From Streptomyces sp. BV286 (GTDB lineage Bacteria > Actinomycetota > Actinomycetes > Streptomycetales > Streptomycetaceae), in assembly GCF_019090165.1 (NCBI RefSeq), contig NZ_JAHRIB010000177.1, positions 124,001 through 188,000 on the forward strand: a DNA stretch of 64,000 nt, written 5' to 3'. A program made the position numbers and the translations under genes. Numbering within the stretch: the first letter of the stretch is position 1; each line of letters opens with the position of its first letter. The notes beneath the pieces were generated by a model. The model was not told the DNA's origin. It saw only the letters and a program-made list of their open reading frames with translations, and did not search any database. Positions 39,375 through 46,949 of this stretch are shown in pieces.

Positions 39375-40715
39375 GTGACTACAGTCCAGAGGACCGCCGC
39401 GCCGCCACCCGCGGCGGTACGTCCCAAGGTCGTGGCCCGCACCGGCCTGTACGGCGTGCTGGCCCTGAACGTGGTCGTGGTGACCGTGTTCTTCGTCCAG
39501 GCCGGCTTCGCCTCCAACACCCTCATCGTGCTGGGCCGGCTGGCCGGGCTGTACGGCGCGCTCCTGATGGCCTTCCAGCTGCTGCTCGTCGCCCGGCTGC
39601 CGTGGCTCGACCGCCGTATCGGCATGGACCGGCTGACGTCCTGGCACCGCTGGGTCGGCTTCGGCCTGCTGTTCACACTGCTCGGGCACGCCGTGTTCAT
39701 CACCTTCGGCTACGCCCAGTCGTCCTCGATGGACCCGGTGAACCAGCTGGTGGACCTCGCCGAGACCGTCGAGGGAGTGCTGCGCGCGATCGTCGCGCTG
39801 GGACTGATCCTCGTGATCGGCGCGGTCTCGGCCCGCTTCGCCCGCCGCCGGCTGGCGTACGAGACCTGGCACTTCATCCACCTGTACACATACGTCGCGG
39901 TGGTTCTGGCCTTCACTCACCAGGTCGCCGCGGGCACGACGTTCACCGCGTCGTCCGCGGCCACGACGTACTGGTACGTGCTGTGGGGCGTGGCGCTCGG
40001 CTCGGTGCTGCTGGGCCGGCTGGTGCTTCCGCTGTGGCGGAACCTGCGGCACCAGCTGCGGGTCTCCGCCGTGGTGCCCGAGTCGGACAACGTCGTCTCG
40101 GTCTACATCACGGGACGCGACCTGGACCGGCTGCCGGCCCGCGCGGGCCAGTTCTTCCTGTGGCGGTTCCTGACCAGGGACCGCTGGTGGCAGGCCAACC
40201 CGTTCTCCCTGTCCGCTGCCCCGGACGGCCGGACGCTGCGGCTCACCGCCAAGGCGGCCGGTGACGGCACCGCCGCACTGCGGCACCTCAAGGTGGGCAC
40301 CCGGGTCTTCGCGGAGGGGCCGTACGGAGCCTTCACCGCGATGCACCGCACCCGGCCGGAGGCCGTGCTCATCGCCGGCGGTGTCGGCGTCACCCCCATC
40401 CGGGCCCTGCTGGAGGAGCTCCACGGCCACGCCGTGGTCATCTACCGGGTGGCCACCGACCAGGACGCCGTCCTCTACGAGGAGCTGCGGGACCTCGCCC
40501 TGGTCAAGGGCGCCGAGCTGCACCTGGTGTCCGGGCCGGCCACCCCCGACAGACTGGCGCCCCACGAGCTGGCGCGGCTCGTGCCGGACATCGGCGACCG
40601 GGACGTCTTCCTGTGCGGGCCGCCGCCGATGATGAACGCGGTCCTGGGCAGCCTGCGCGAGCTGGGCGTACCCAAGCAGCAGATCCACTTCGAACGCTTC
40701 AGCCTGGCGGGATGA
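39375..40715 (+). CDS. Ferric-reductase-like transmembrane flavocytochrome
   Basis: A 446-residue membrane oxidoreductase. About six helices (residues ~20-220) contain paired haem-ligand His residues (SWHRWVGFGLLFTLLGHAVF and WHFIHLYTYVAVVLAFTHQV). The cytoplasmic half is a ferredoxin-NADP-reductase fold with an FAD-binding ANPFSLSAAP and NAD(P)-binding IAGGVGVTPIRAL and FLCGPPPMM. It moves electrons from NAD(P)H across the membrane, here most likely onto the covalently flavinylated protein encoded next. GTG 39375 has AGGAG at 39361-39365. Confidence 0.9.
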   Translation: MTTVQRTAAPPPAAVRPKVVARTGLYGVLALNVVVVTVFFVQAGFASNTLIVLGRLAGLYGALLMAFQLLLVARLPWLDRRIGMDRLTSWHRWVGFGLLFTLLGHAVFITFGYAQSSSMDPVNQLVDLAETVEGVLRAIVALGLILVIGAVSARFARRRLAYETWHFIHLYTYVAVVLAFTHQVAAGTTFTASSAATTYWYVLWGVALGSVLLGRLVLPLWRNLRHQLRVSAVVPESDNVVSVYITGRDLDRLPARAGQFFLWRFLTRDRWWQANPFSLSAAPDGRTLRLTAKAAGDGTAALRHLKVGTRVFAEGPYGAFTAMHRTRPEAVLIAGGVGVTPIRALLEELHGHAVVIYRVATDQDAVLYEELRDLALVKGAELHLVSGPATPDRLAPHELARLVPDIGDRDVFLCGPPPMMNAVLGSLRELGVPKQQIHFERFSLAG

Positions 40716-40725
40716 GAGAGACATC

Positions 40726-41433
40726 GTGAAGCGAGTAATACCTGTCCTGGTCCTGACCGTCGCGGGCCTGGTCCCGGTGTGGCGCTACGCGCCGTCGGAC
40801 GGCTCGACCACGACCACCGAGGCCGCCTCACCCGCCTCGACACCCTCCGCGTCGTCCTCCGGCGGCTCGGCCCGGGTGTTCACGGGTACGACCGTGGACA
40901 CCGAGAAGGGCCCCGTACAGGTAGAGGTGACGTACGACGGTGACAAGATCACCGCCGTGAAGCTGCTCCAGCAGCCGAACCATCCGCAGACCGAGGCCGC
41001 CGTGCCGAAGCTCGTCGCGGAGACGCTGCAGGCGCAGAGCGCCGACGTCGACACGGTGTCCGGGGCCACGATCACCAGCGACGGCTACCGGGAGTCGCTC
41101 CAGGCCGCCATCGACGCGCAGGCCGAGTCCGCCGCGGCCGCCTCCTCGGCCTCACCGTCGGCGTCCGCCGCGGCCTCGCAGGTCGTGGCCGGCTCCACGG
41201 TCGACACCGAGAAGGGCGCCGTGCAGGTCGAGGTGACCTTCGAGGGCGACACGATCGCTTCGGTACGGATGCTGCAGCAGCCGAACCATCCGCAGACGAA
41301 GGCCGCCGTGCCGAAGCTCGTCGCGGAGACGCTGCAGGCGCAGAGCGCCGACATCGACTCGGTGTCCGGGGCCACGATCACCAGCGAGGGCTACGTCGAG
41401 TCCCTGCAGGCCGCCCTCGACGCGAAGAGCTGA
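40726..41433 (+). CDS. Membrane-anchored protein with two FMN-binding domains
   Basis: A 235-residue extracytoplasmic protein. An N-terminal hydrophobic anchor (~4-20) and a Ser/Thr/Pro-rich linker precede two FMN_bind domains (~50-135 and ~150-235). Each holds the flavinylation motif SGATITS; the expected FMN-carrying residues are Thr115 and Thr215. The domains are nearly identical over about 115 bp at exactly 300-bp spacing, so the duplication is recent or kept uniform by conversion. It should take electrons from the upstream flavocytochrome; the downstream ApbE attaches the FMN groups. Confidence 0.9.
   Translation: MKRVIPVLVLTVAGLVPVWRYAPSDGSTTTTEAASPASTPSASSSGGSARVFTGTTVDTEKGPVQVEVTYDGDKITAVKLLQQPNHPQTEAAVPKLVAETLQAQSADVDTVSGATITSDGYRESLQAAIDAQAESAAAASSASPSASAAASQVVAGSTVDTEKGAVQVEVTFEGDTIASVRMLQQPNHPQTKAAVPKLVAETLQAQSADIDSVSGATITSEGYVESLQAALDAKS
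40978..41401 (+). repeat. 300-bp-period internal duplication
   Basis: The segments around 40978-41101 and 41278-41401 are nearly identical, including silent positions, and encode the C-terminal halves of the two FMN-binding domains. The rest of each domain differs more. Confidence 0.85.
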
Positions 41434-41438
41434 CGGCG

Positions 41439-42218
41439 ATGCCGAGGACCGAAGAGAGGACCGAAGAGGCGTCGCCGGCCGGCGTGGTGCACCGGGTCGA
41501 GCACATCATGGGGCTGCCCATCTCCCTGCGCGTCGAAGACGGCGGCCCCGGCCGGGACACCGCCCGGGCGGCGGATCCGGTGTTCGCGTGGCTGCGCGAG
41601 GCCGACGCACGGTTCAGCCCCTTCCTGCCCGACAGCGAGGTGTCCCGGCTGGACCGGGGCGAGCTGGAGCCGCACGAGCTGAGCCGGGACCTGACCGAGG
41701 TCCTCGGCCTGTGCGAGCGGTACCGCGTCGAGAGCGGCGGCGCCTTCCAGGTGCGGTTGCCCGGACGCGGCCTCGACCCCTGCGCCATGGTCAAGGGCTG
41801 GGCGGTCCAGCGGGCCGCGGAACTGCTGCGGGCGGAGGGCGTGACGACGTTCTGCCTCAACGCGGGCGGCGACGTGGTCGCGGCCGGCCGTCCCTGGCGG
41901 GTCGGCGTCCGGCACCCCGAGCGGGCCGACCAGCTGTGCACGGTCCTGGAGATCACCGACGGGGCGGTGGCGACCTCCGGACGGTACGAGCGCGGCGACC
42001 ACATCCTCGACGGGCGCACCGGCCGTCCGGCGACCGGGCTGCTCAGCCTGACGGTCGTGGCCTCCTCGCTCACCGAGGCGGACGCCACGGCGACCGCGGC
42101 GTTCGCGATGGGCACGGACGGGATCGACTGGGCCGCCGCCCGCGCGGGATGCGAGGTCTTCGCCGTGGACGCCGAGCGGCGGGTCTTCCGCACCCCGGGA
42201 TTCCCCGGCGCGGGCTGA
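41439..42218 (+). CDS. apbE: FAD:protein FMN transferase
   Basis: A 259-residue ApbE-family enzyme that transfers FMN from FAD to Thr in SGAT motifs outside the cytoplasm. Landmarks are DARFSPFLPDSEVSRLDRG, LDPCAMVKGWAVQRAAELL, LNAGGDVVAAG and the metal/FAD region DHILDGRTGRP. No export signal is visible, as often in actinobacterial ApbE. It starts 5 bp after the FMN-protein stop, so the two are surely co-transcribed. Two hairpins follow (42224-42248 and 42272-42311). Confidence 0.92.
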   Translation: MPRTEERTEEASPAGVVHRVEHIMGLPISLRVEDGGPGRDTARAADPVFAWLREADARFSPFLPDSEVSRLDRGELEPHELSRDLTEVLGLCERYRVESGGAFQVRLPGRGLDPCAMVKGWAVQRAAELLRAEGVTTFCLNAGGDVVAAGRPWRVGVRHPERADQLCTVLEITDGAVATSGRYERGDHILDGRTGRPATGLLSLTVVASSLTEADATATAAFAMGTDGIDWAAARAGCEVFAVDAERRVFRTPGFPGAG

Positions 42219-42223
42219 CGGCC

Positions 42224-42248
42224 GGGCGCGGCCCGCAGGGCCGCGCCC
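42224..42248 (+). terminator. Hairpin after apbE
   Basis: GGGCGCGGCCC (42224-42234) pairs with GGGCCGCGCCC (42238-42248), loop GCA, only 6 bp past the apbE stop. Confidence 0.65.
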
Positions 42249-42271
42249 CTCTCCATGACAGCCAGGACCTC

Positions 42272-42313
42272 AAGGGCTCCGGCACCCGCAACCGCGGGTG
42301 CCGGAGCCCTTTT
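42272..42313 (+). terminator. Second, T-tailed terminator after apbE
   Basis: An 18-bp perfect stem (42272-42289 with 42294-42311), loop AACC, ending in TTTT. It insulates the next operon. Confidence 0.88.
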
Positions 42314-42398
42314 CCGGCGTACGGACGAGCCAGTGCCCGGGGCGGCCTCCTGGCCGGTGAGGCTGCCGTGGGATTCGGGCGACGATATGGCCAACCAA

Positions 42399-42432
42399 AT
42401 TGTTGACAATCCTGGCGGTCTGGATTTACGTT
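42399..42432 (+). promoter_or_regulatory. Promoter with GntR-type operator
   Basis: TTGACA (42403-42408) and TACGTT (42427-42432) form a promoter with 18-bp spacing. The perfect inverted repeat ATTGT-TG-ACAAT (42399-42410) covers the -35 box and has the look of an FCD-GntR operator. The regulator encoded at 42462 probably binds here. Confidence 0.65.
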
Positions 42433-42461
42433 CGCCAGGCACTCACTCAGGAAGGGCACAC

Positions 42462-43112
42462 ATGCCGGAAGAAGTCCGTCCGAGCACCGGAGAGCAGGCC
42501 AGACAGCATGCGCTCGCGCAGCTGCGGCAGGCGATCCTGCGCGGCGAGATGGCACCGGCCCAGCGGCTGGTGGAGAACGAACTCGCCGAGCAGTTCGGTG
42601 TGACGCGGGCCAGCGTCCGGGCGGCTCTGATCGAGCTGGAGTCGGAGGGGCTGGTCGAACGGATCCGCAACCGCGGCTCGCGGGTGCGGGTGGTGACCGT
42701 GGAGGAAGCGGTCGCCATCACCGAGTGCCGCATGGTCCTCGAAGGGCTGTGCGCGGCCAAGGCGGCCGTCGAGGCCAGTGACGAGCAGCTGACCGAGCTG
42801 TCGGACCTGGGCGTGGCGATGTCCAAGGCCGTGGCCGACGGCGAACCCATGACCTACTCCGAGCTCAATCACGAACTGCACGCCCGGATCAGGCAGTTCT
42901 CCGGCCAGCAGGTGGCCGACGGACTGCTGGACCGGCTCAACGGTCAGCTGGTCCGCCACCGTTTCCAGCTCGCGTTGCGGCCGGGCCGGCCCCAGAAGTC
43001 CCTGAGCGAGCATCTGGCCATGATCGAGTCGATCAGGGCCCGGGACCCGCAGGCGGCCGAGTCGGCCGCCCGTCTCCACCTCGCGGGTGTGATCGACGCA
43101 CTGCGTGAGTGA
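42462..43112 (+). CDS. GntR-family (FCD) regulator
   Basis: A 216-residue regulator with a winged helix (LVENELAEQFGVTRASVRAALIELESEGLV) and an all-helical FCD ligand domain whose metal-binding His/Asp set includes HELHARIRQF and SEHLAMIESIRARD. FCD regulators usually sense organic acids. ATG 42462 has AGGAAGGG at 42449-42456. It heads the gallate-like operon and probably represses it until a pathway acid accumulates. Confidence 0.9.
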   Translation: MPEEVRPSTGEQARQHALAQLRQAILRGEMAPAQRLVENELAEQFGVTRASVRAALIELESEGLVERIRNRGSRVRVVTVEEAVAITECRMVLEGLCAAKAAVEASDEQLTELSDLGVAMSKAVADGEPMTYSELNHELHARIRQFSGQQVADGLLDRLNGQLVRHRFQLALRPGRPQKSLSEHLAMIESIRARDPQAAESAARLHLAGVIDALRE

Positions 43113-43175
43113 CGCGTCGAGCGCATGACGCCGCGGGGTGGGCCAACCGGCCTGTCCAGCAAGGAGATCGCAGCA

Positions 43176-43925
43176 ATGACGTACGCCAACGCGCCCGGCA
43201 TCCCACGATCGACCCTCGTCGTCACCGCGCACGCCGGGGACTTCGTGTGGCGGGCAGGGGGAGCCATCGCTCTCGCCGCCTCCCGGGGTGAGAAGGTCAC
43301 CATCGTCTGCCTGACCTACGGTGAGCGCGGCGAGTCCGCGAAGGCCTGGCGCGAGGGCCGGTCGCTGGAGGAGATCAAGGGGATACGCCGGGGTGAGGCC
43401 GAGGCCGCCGCCGCCACCCTCGGTGCCGAGGTCGTCTTCTTCGACGCCGGCGACTACCCCCTGACCGTCACGCCCGAGCTGACGGACCGGTTGGTGGGCG
43501 TCTACCGCAACACCCGGCCGGACGTCGTGCTGACCCACCCGCTCGACGACCCGTACAACGGCGACCACCCCGCCGCCGCGCGGACGGCCCTGGACGCGCG
43601 TGTCCTCGCGCAGGCCGCCGGCCACCCGGCAGCGGGCGAGGTCATCGGCGCCCCGCCGGTGTTCTTCTTCGAGCCGCACCAGCCCGAGATGTGCGGCTTC
43701 AGGCCGGAGGTCCTCCTCGACATCACCGAGGTCTGGACGGCCAAGCGCAGGGCGATGGAGTGCCTGGCGGCCCAGCGGCACCTGTGGGACTACTACACCG
43801 ACCTCGGGACCCGGCGCGGCGTGCAGCTCAAGCGGAACGCCGGGCCCAACCTCGGTCTGCCGCACATCACGTACGCCGAGGCGTACATGCGCCCGTACCC
43901 GCAGGTGACGGGGGAGCTGGCATGA
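43176..43925 (+). CDS. PIG-L/LmbE-family protein, probable 4-oxalomesaconate hydratase
   Basis: A 249-residue LmbE-like metalloprotein. The family motif AHxDD is here AHAGDFVWRAGG, and THPLDDPYNGDHPAAARTA supplies the second His/Asp set. In Pseudomonas putida a protein of this family (GalB) hydrates 4-oxalomesaconate in gallate breakdown. That role is favoured because the next two genes match the aldolase and tautomerase of the same pathway; a deacetylase role is less likely here. ATG 43176 has AAGGAG at 43161-43166, and its stop overlaps the next ATG. Confidence 0.78.
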   Translation: MTYANAPGIPRSTLVVTAHAGDFVWRAGGAIALAASRGEKVTIVCLTYGERGESAKAWREGRSLEEIKGIRRGEAEAAAATLGAEVVFFDAGDYPLTVTPELTDRLVGVYRNTRPDVVLTHPLDDPYNGDHPAAARTALDARVLAQAAGHPAAGEVIGAPPVFFFEPHQPEMCGFRPEVLLDITEVWTAKRRAMECLAAQRHLWDYYTDLGTRRGVQLKRNAGPNLGLPHITYAEAYMRPYPQVTGELA

Positions 43926-44641
43926 GCGGCCTGATCGTCACCAACCCGCCGAAGGCGCCCGGGAAGGACGTCGAGGCCCTCGCCGGGTACGGCGTCGCCA
44001 CCGTGCACGAGGCGCTCGGCCGCACCGGTCTGCTCGGCGCGGCCCTGCGGCCGATCCAGCAGGGCGTACGGGTCGCGGGCACCGCGGTCACGGTGCTCGG
44101 CTGGCCCGGCGACAACCTCATGATCCACGCGGCGGTCGAGCAGTGCGGCGAGGGCGACATCCTCGTCGTCACCACCACCTCGCCCTCCACGGACGGCATG
44201 TTCGGCGAGCTGTTCGCCACCGCGCTGCGACACCGGGGCGTCCGCGGCCTGGTCACCGGCGCCGGAGTGCGCGACACCGAGGAGCTCCGCGCGATGGGCT
44301 TCCCCGTCTGGGCGGCGGCCGTGTCCGCGCAGGGCACCGTGAAGGCCACCGGCGGCTCGGTCAACGTGCCCGTGGTCCTCGGCGGGCAGAGCGTCCGGCC
44401 GGGTGACGTGGTCCTCGCCGACGACGACGGTGTCATGGTCGTGCCCCGCGAGCGGTCCGCCGAGGCCGTCGAGGCGTCCGCCGCGCGCACCGTAAAGGAG
44501 GAGGCGTCCCGCGCCGCGTTCGCCGCGGGCCAACTCGGCCTGGACCGCTACGGACTGCGCGAGACGCTCGTCCGTCTCGGGGTGCGCTACCAGTCCTACG
44601 AGGAGTACCGGCGCGAGCTCGACGGCGGAGCGGAGCCGTGA
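43922..44641 (+). CDS. RraA-like aldolase, probable 4-carboxy-4-hydroxy-2-oxoadipate aldolase
   Basis: A 239-residue member of the HMG/CHA aldolase branch of the RraA fold. Key features are the metal/substrate loop GAGVRDTEEL and the C-terminal LGLDRYGLRETLVRLGVRY, present in CHA aldolases and lacking in short RraA regulators. It would split 4-carboxy-4-hydroxy-2-oxoadipate into pyruvate and oxaloacetate. It overlaps both neighbours by 4 nt. Confidence 0.83.
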   Translation: MSGLIVTNPPKAPGKDVEALAGYGVATVHEALGRTGLLGAALRPIQQGVRVAGTAVTVLGWPGDNLMIHAAVEQCGEGDILVVTTTSPSTDGMFGELFATALRHRGVRGLVTGAGVRDTEELRAMGFPVWAAAVSAQGTVKATGGSVNVPVVLGGQSVRPGDVVLADDDGVMVVPRERSAEAVEASAARTVKEEASRAAFAAGQLGLDRYGLRETLVRLGVRYQSYEEYRRELDGGAEP

Positions 44642-45747
44642 CCGGGCCCGGGGGAGTGCGCTGCATGCTCATGCGCGGCGGCACGTCCAAGGGCGCGTAC
44701 TTCCTGGCGGGGGACCTGCCCGCCGAACCCGCCCCGCGCGAGGGCCTGTTGCTGCGGATCATGGGCAGCCCCGACCCGCGGCAGATCGACGGTCTCGGCG
44801 GTGCGCACCCCCTGACCAGCAAGGTGGCCGTGGTCTCCGTCTCCGCCGACCCCGGGGCGGACGTGGACTACCTGTTCCTCCAAGTCGGCGTCGACAAGGC
44901 CGAGGTGAGTGACCGTCAGAACTGCGGGAACCTCCTCGCGGGAGTCGGGCCGTTCGCCGTCGAGCGCGGGCTGGTCGTCCCGGACGGCGACCGTACCTCC
45001 GTGCGGATCCGCATGCTCAACACCGGGGACCTCGCGGTCGCGGACTTCGCCACGCCCGGCGGGCGCGTCGACTACTCCGGCTCCGCCGAGATCTCCGGTG
45101 TGCCGGGGGCCGCCGCACCGGTGGTGATCGGGTTCCCGCAGGGCGGCAGCCCGCTGCTGCCGACCGGCCGGGTGCGCGACCTCGCCGCGGGCACGCCGGT
45201 GACCTGCGTCAACAACGGCATGCCGACGGTACTCATCGCCGCGTCCTCCCTCGGTGTCACCGGGTACGAGACGCCCGCCGCCCTGGAGGCCGACCAGGTG
45301 CTCGCCGCTCGGCTCCGGGCGATCCGGCTGGAGGCCGGAAGGCTGATGGGCCTGGGCGACACCGAGCACGCCACCGTGCCCAAACTCAGCCTGCTGGCAC
45401 TGCCGTTGGACGGTGGGGCGGTCATGACCCGCACCTTCATCCCGGTCCGCTGTCACACCTCGATCGGCGTCCTGGGCGCCGCGAGCGTCGCCGCCGGCCT
45501 GCGGATCGAGGGCGGTGTCGGCCGGTCCGTGGCCCGCCCGCCGGACCACGGGGACCGGGTGCGCATCGAGCACCCCACCGGATTCCTCGACATCGAGACG
45601 ACCCTCGCGCACGACACCCCGGGCGCCCTCCCGGTGGTCCGGCGCACCGCGGTCGTCCGTACCGCTCGCAAGATCTTCGACGGCACGGTCTTCCCCCGGC
45701 CGGCCGGAGCCGCACACCACCCCTCCGGAGCCGCACACCACCCCTGA
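44638..45747 (+). CDS. PrpF-family isomerase, probable 4-oxalomesaconate tautomerase
   Basis: A 369-residue protein with the diaminopimelate-epimerase-like double fold. MLMRGGTSKGAYFLAGDLP, IDGLGGAHPLTSKVAVVS and the active-site Cys in RQNCGNLLAGVGPFA match GalD-type tautomerases, which convert the keto and enol forms of 4-oxalomesaconate. The C-terminus ends with a duplicated SGAAHHP unit encoded by a 21-bp tandem repeat. GTG 44638 overlaps the aldolase stop. Confidence 0.83.
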   Translation: MTGPGGVRCMLMRGGTSKGAYFLAGDLPAEPAPREGLLLRIMGSPDPRQIDGLGGAHPLTSKVAVVSVSADPGADVDYLFLQVGVDKAEVSDRQNCGNLLAGVGPFAVERGLVVPDGDRTSVRIRMLNTGDLAVADFATPGGRVDYSGSAEISGVPGAAAPVVIGFPQGGSPLLPTGRVRDLAAGTPVTCVNNGMPTVLIAASSLGVTGYETPAALEADQVLAARLRAIRLEAGRLMGLGDTEHATVPKLSLLALPLDGGAVMTRTFIPVRCHTSIGVLGAASVAAGLRIEGGVGRSVARPPDHGDRVRIEHPTGFLDIETTLAHDTPGALPVVRRTAVVRTARKIFDGTVFPRPAGAAHHPSGAAHHP

Positions 45748-45756
45748 GGAGGCCTC

Positions 45757-46776
45757 ATGGCCCCGCCGCTCGGCGACATCGCCCACCTCGGGCACGTCGA
45801 ACTGCTCACCCCCGACCTGGACGCCAGTGTCGGGTTCTTCACCGACTACCTCGGCCTCACCGAGAACGGCCGTTCCGGAGCCTCCGTGTACCTGCGGACC
45901 TGGGACGACTACGAGCACCACAGCCTGACCCTGACCGCCCACACGACGTCCGGGATCGGCCGCACCGCCCTGCGCGCCTCCAGCGAGGAGGCCCTTCGGC
46001 GCCGGGTGGAACAGGCCGAAAGGGCGGGCCGACCGGGCCGCTGGACCGAGGACGAGCCGGGGCTCGGCCCGCTGTACGTCACCACCGACCCCGACGGTCA
46101 CGAGATCGCCCTCTACTGGGAGAGCGAGTGGTACCGGGCGCCCGAAGGACTGAAGCCCGGCCTGAAGAACCAGCCGCAGGCCAAGCCCGGTCACGGAGTG
46201 GGCGTACGCCGCCTGGACCACGTCAACTTCCTCGCCGCCGACGTGGCTTCGAACGCCGGCTTCGTCCACGAGGTCCTCGGTGCCCGCCCGACCGAACAGA
46301 TCCGGCTCGACAGCGGCAGGATCGCCGCTCAGTGGCTGACGTTCAGCAGCAAGTCATACGACATCGTCCACACCGAGGACCGGACCGGCTCCCAAGGGCG
46401 CCTGCACCACATCGCGTTCGCCACCGACACCCGCGAGGACATCCTGCGCGCCGCCGACCTCGCCCTGGACACCGGTGTGTTCATCGAGACCGGCCCGCAC
46501 AAGCACGCCATCCAGCAGACGTTCTTCCTCTACGTCTACGAGCCGGGCGGCAACCGGATCGAGCTGTGCAACCCGCTCACCCGCCTGGTACTGGCCCCCG
46601 ACTGGCCACTGGTCACCTGGACCGAGGCCGAGCGGAGGAAGGGCCAGGCCTGGGGCCTGAAGACCATCGAGTCCTTCCACACCCACGGCACACCACCGGT
46701 TCCTGTGACTGTCGACGAGAACGACGAGAACGACGAGAACGACGAGAACGGTGACAACCCTCGGGCGGATTCCTGA
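45757..46776 (+). CDS. Type I extradiol (catechol 2,3-dioxygenase-like) dioxygenase
   Basis: A 339-residue two-domain VOC dioxygenase. The iron ligands expected in the C-terminal domain are all present: His in RRLDHVNFLAADVA, His in GRLHHIAFATDT and Glu in GGNRIELCNPL. The N-terminal half (AHLGHVELLTPDLDASVGFF) is the inactive repeat. It cleaves a catecholic ring next to one hydroxyl using Fe(II) and O2. Known gallate dioxygenases are of the unrelated type II, so this enzyme with GalB/C/D-like partners is unusual. Start: ATG 45757 with GAGGAGG upstream. The tail contains four DEN repeats. Confidence 0.87.
   Translation: MAPPLGDIAHLGHVELLTPDLDASVGFFTDYLGLTENGRSGASVYLRTWDDYEHHSLTLTAHTTSGIGRTALRASSEEALRRRVEQAERAGRPGRWTEDEPGLGPLYVTTDPDGHEIALYWESEWYRAPEGLKPGLKNQPQAKPGHGVGVRRLDHVNFLAADVASNAGFVHEVLGARPTEQIRLDSGRIAAQWLTFSSKSYDIVHTEDRTGSQGRLHHIAFATDTREDILRAADLALDTGVFIETGPHKHAIQQTFFLYVYEPGGNRIELCNPLTRLVLAPDWPLVTWTEAERRKGQAWGLKTIESFHTHGTPPVPVTVDENDENDENDENGDNPRADS
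46715..46751 (+). repeat. 9-bp tandem repeat encoding (Asp-Glu-Asn)4
   Basis: Four copies of GACGAGAAC lie near the 3' end of the dioxygenase gene. They encode a disordered acidic tail and could change in number by slippage. Confidence 0.85.
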
Positions 46777-46949
46777 CCGGCATGTTCCTCGGCAGCGCCC
46801 AGACCGTGATCTACGCGCCGGTCCCGATCCGCTCGGCTCCCGACAGCCGGGCCACCGCCGTCGGCCGGGCGTCGGGCTGCCCCCGCACCCGGCTTTCCGC
46901 AACCGAGGCCCGAGGCGAGCGGTCACGGGAGGACGGGAGGACGGGACGC

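Noticed and set aside
46777..46949. A terminator between the convergent dioxygenase and kinase genes
   Set aside because: Only short, imperfect GC-rich pairings are visible; none is better than expected by chance at this composition.
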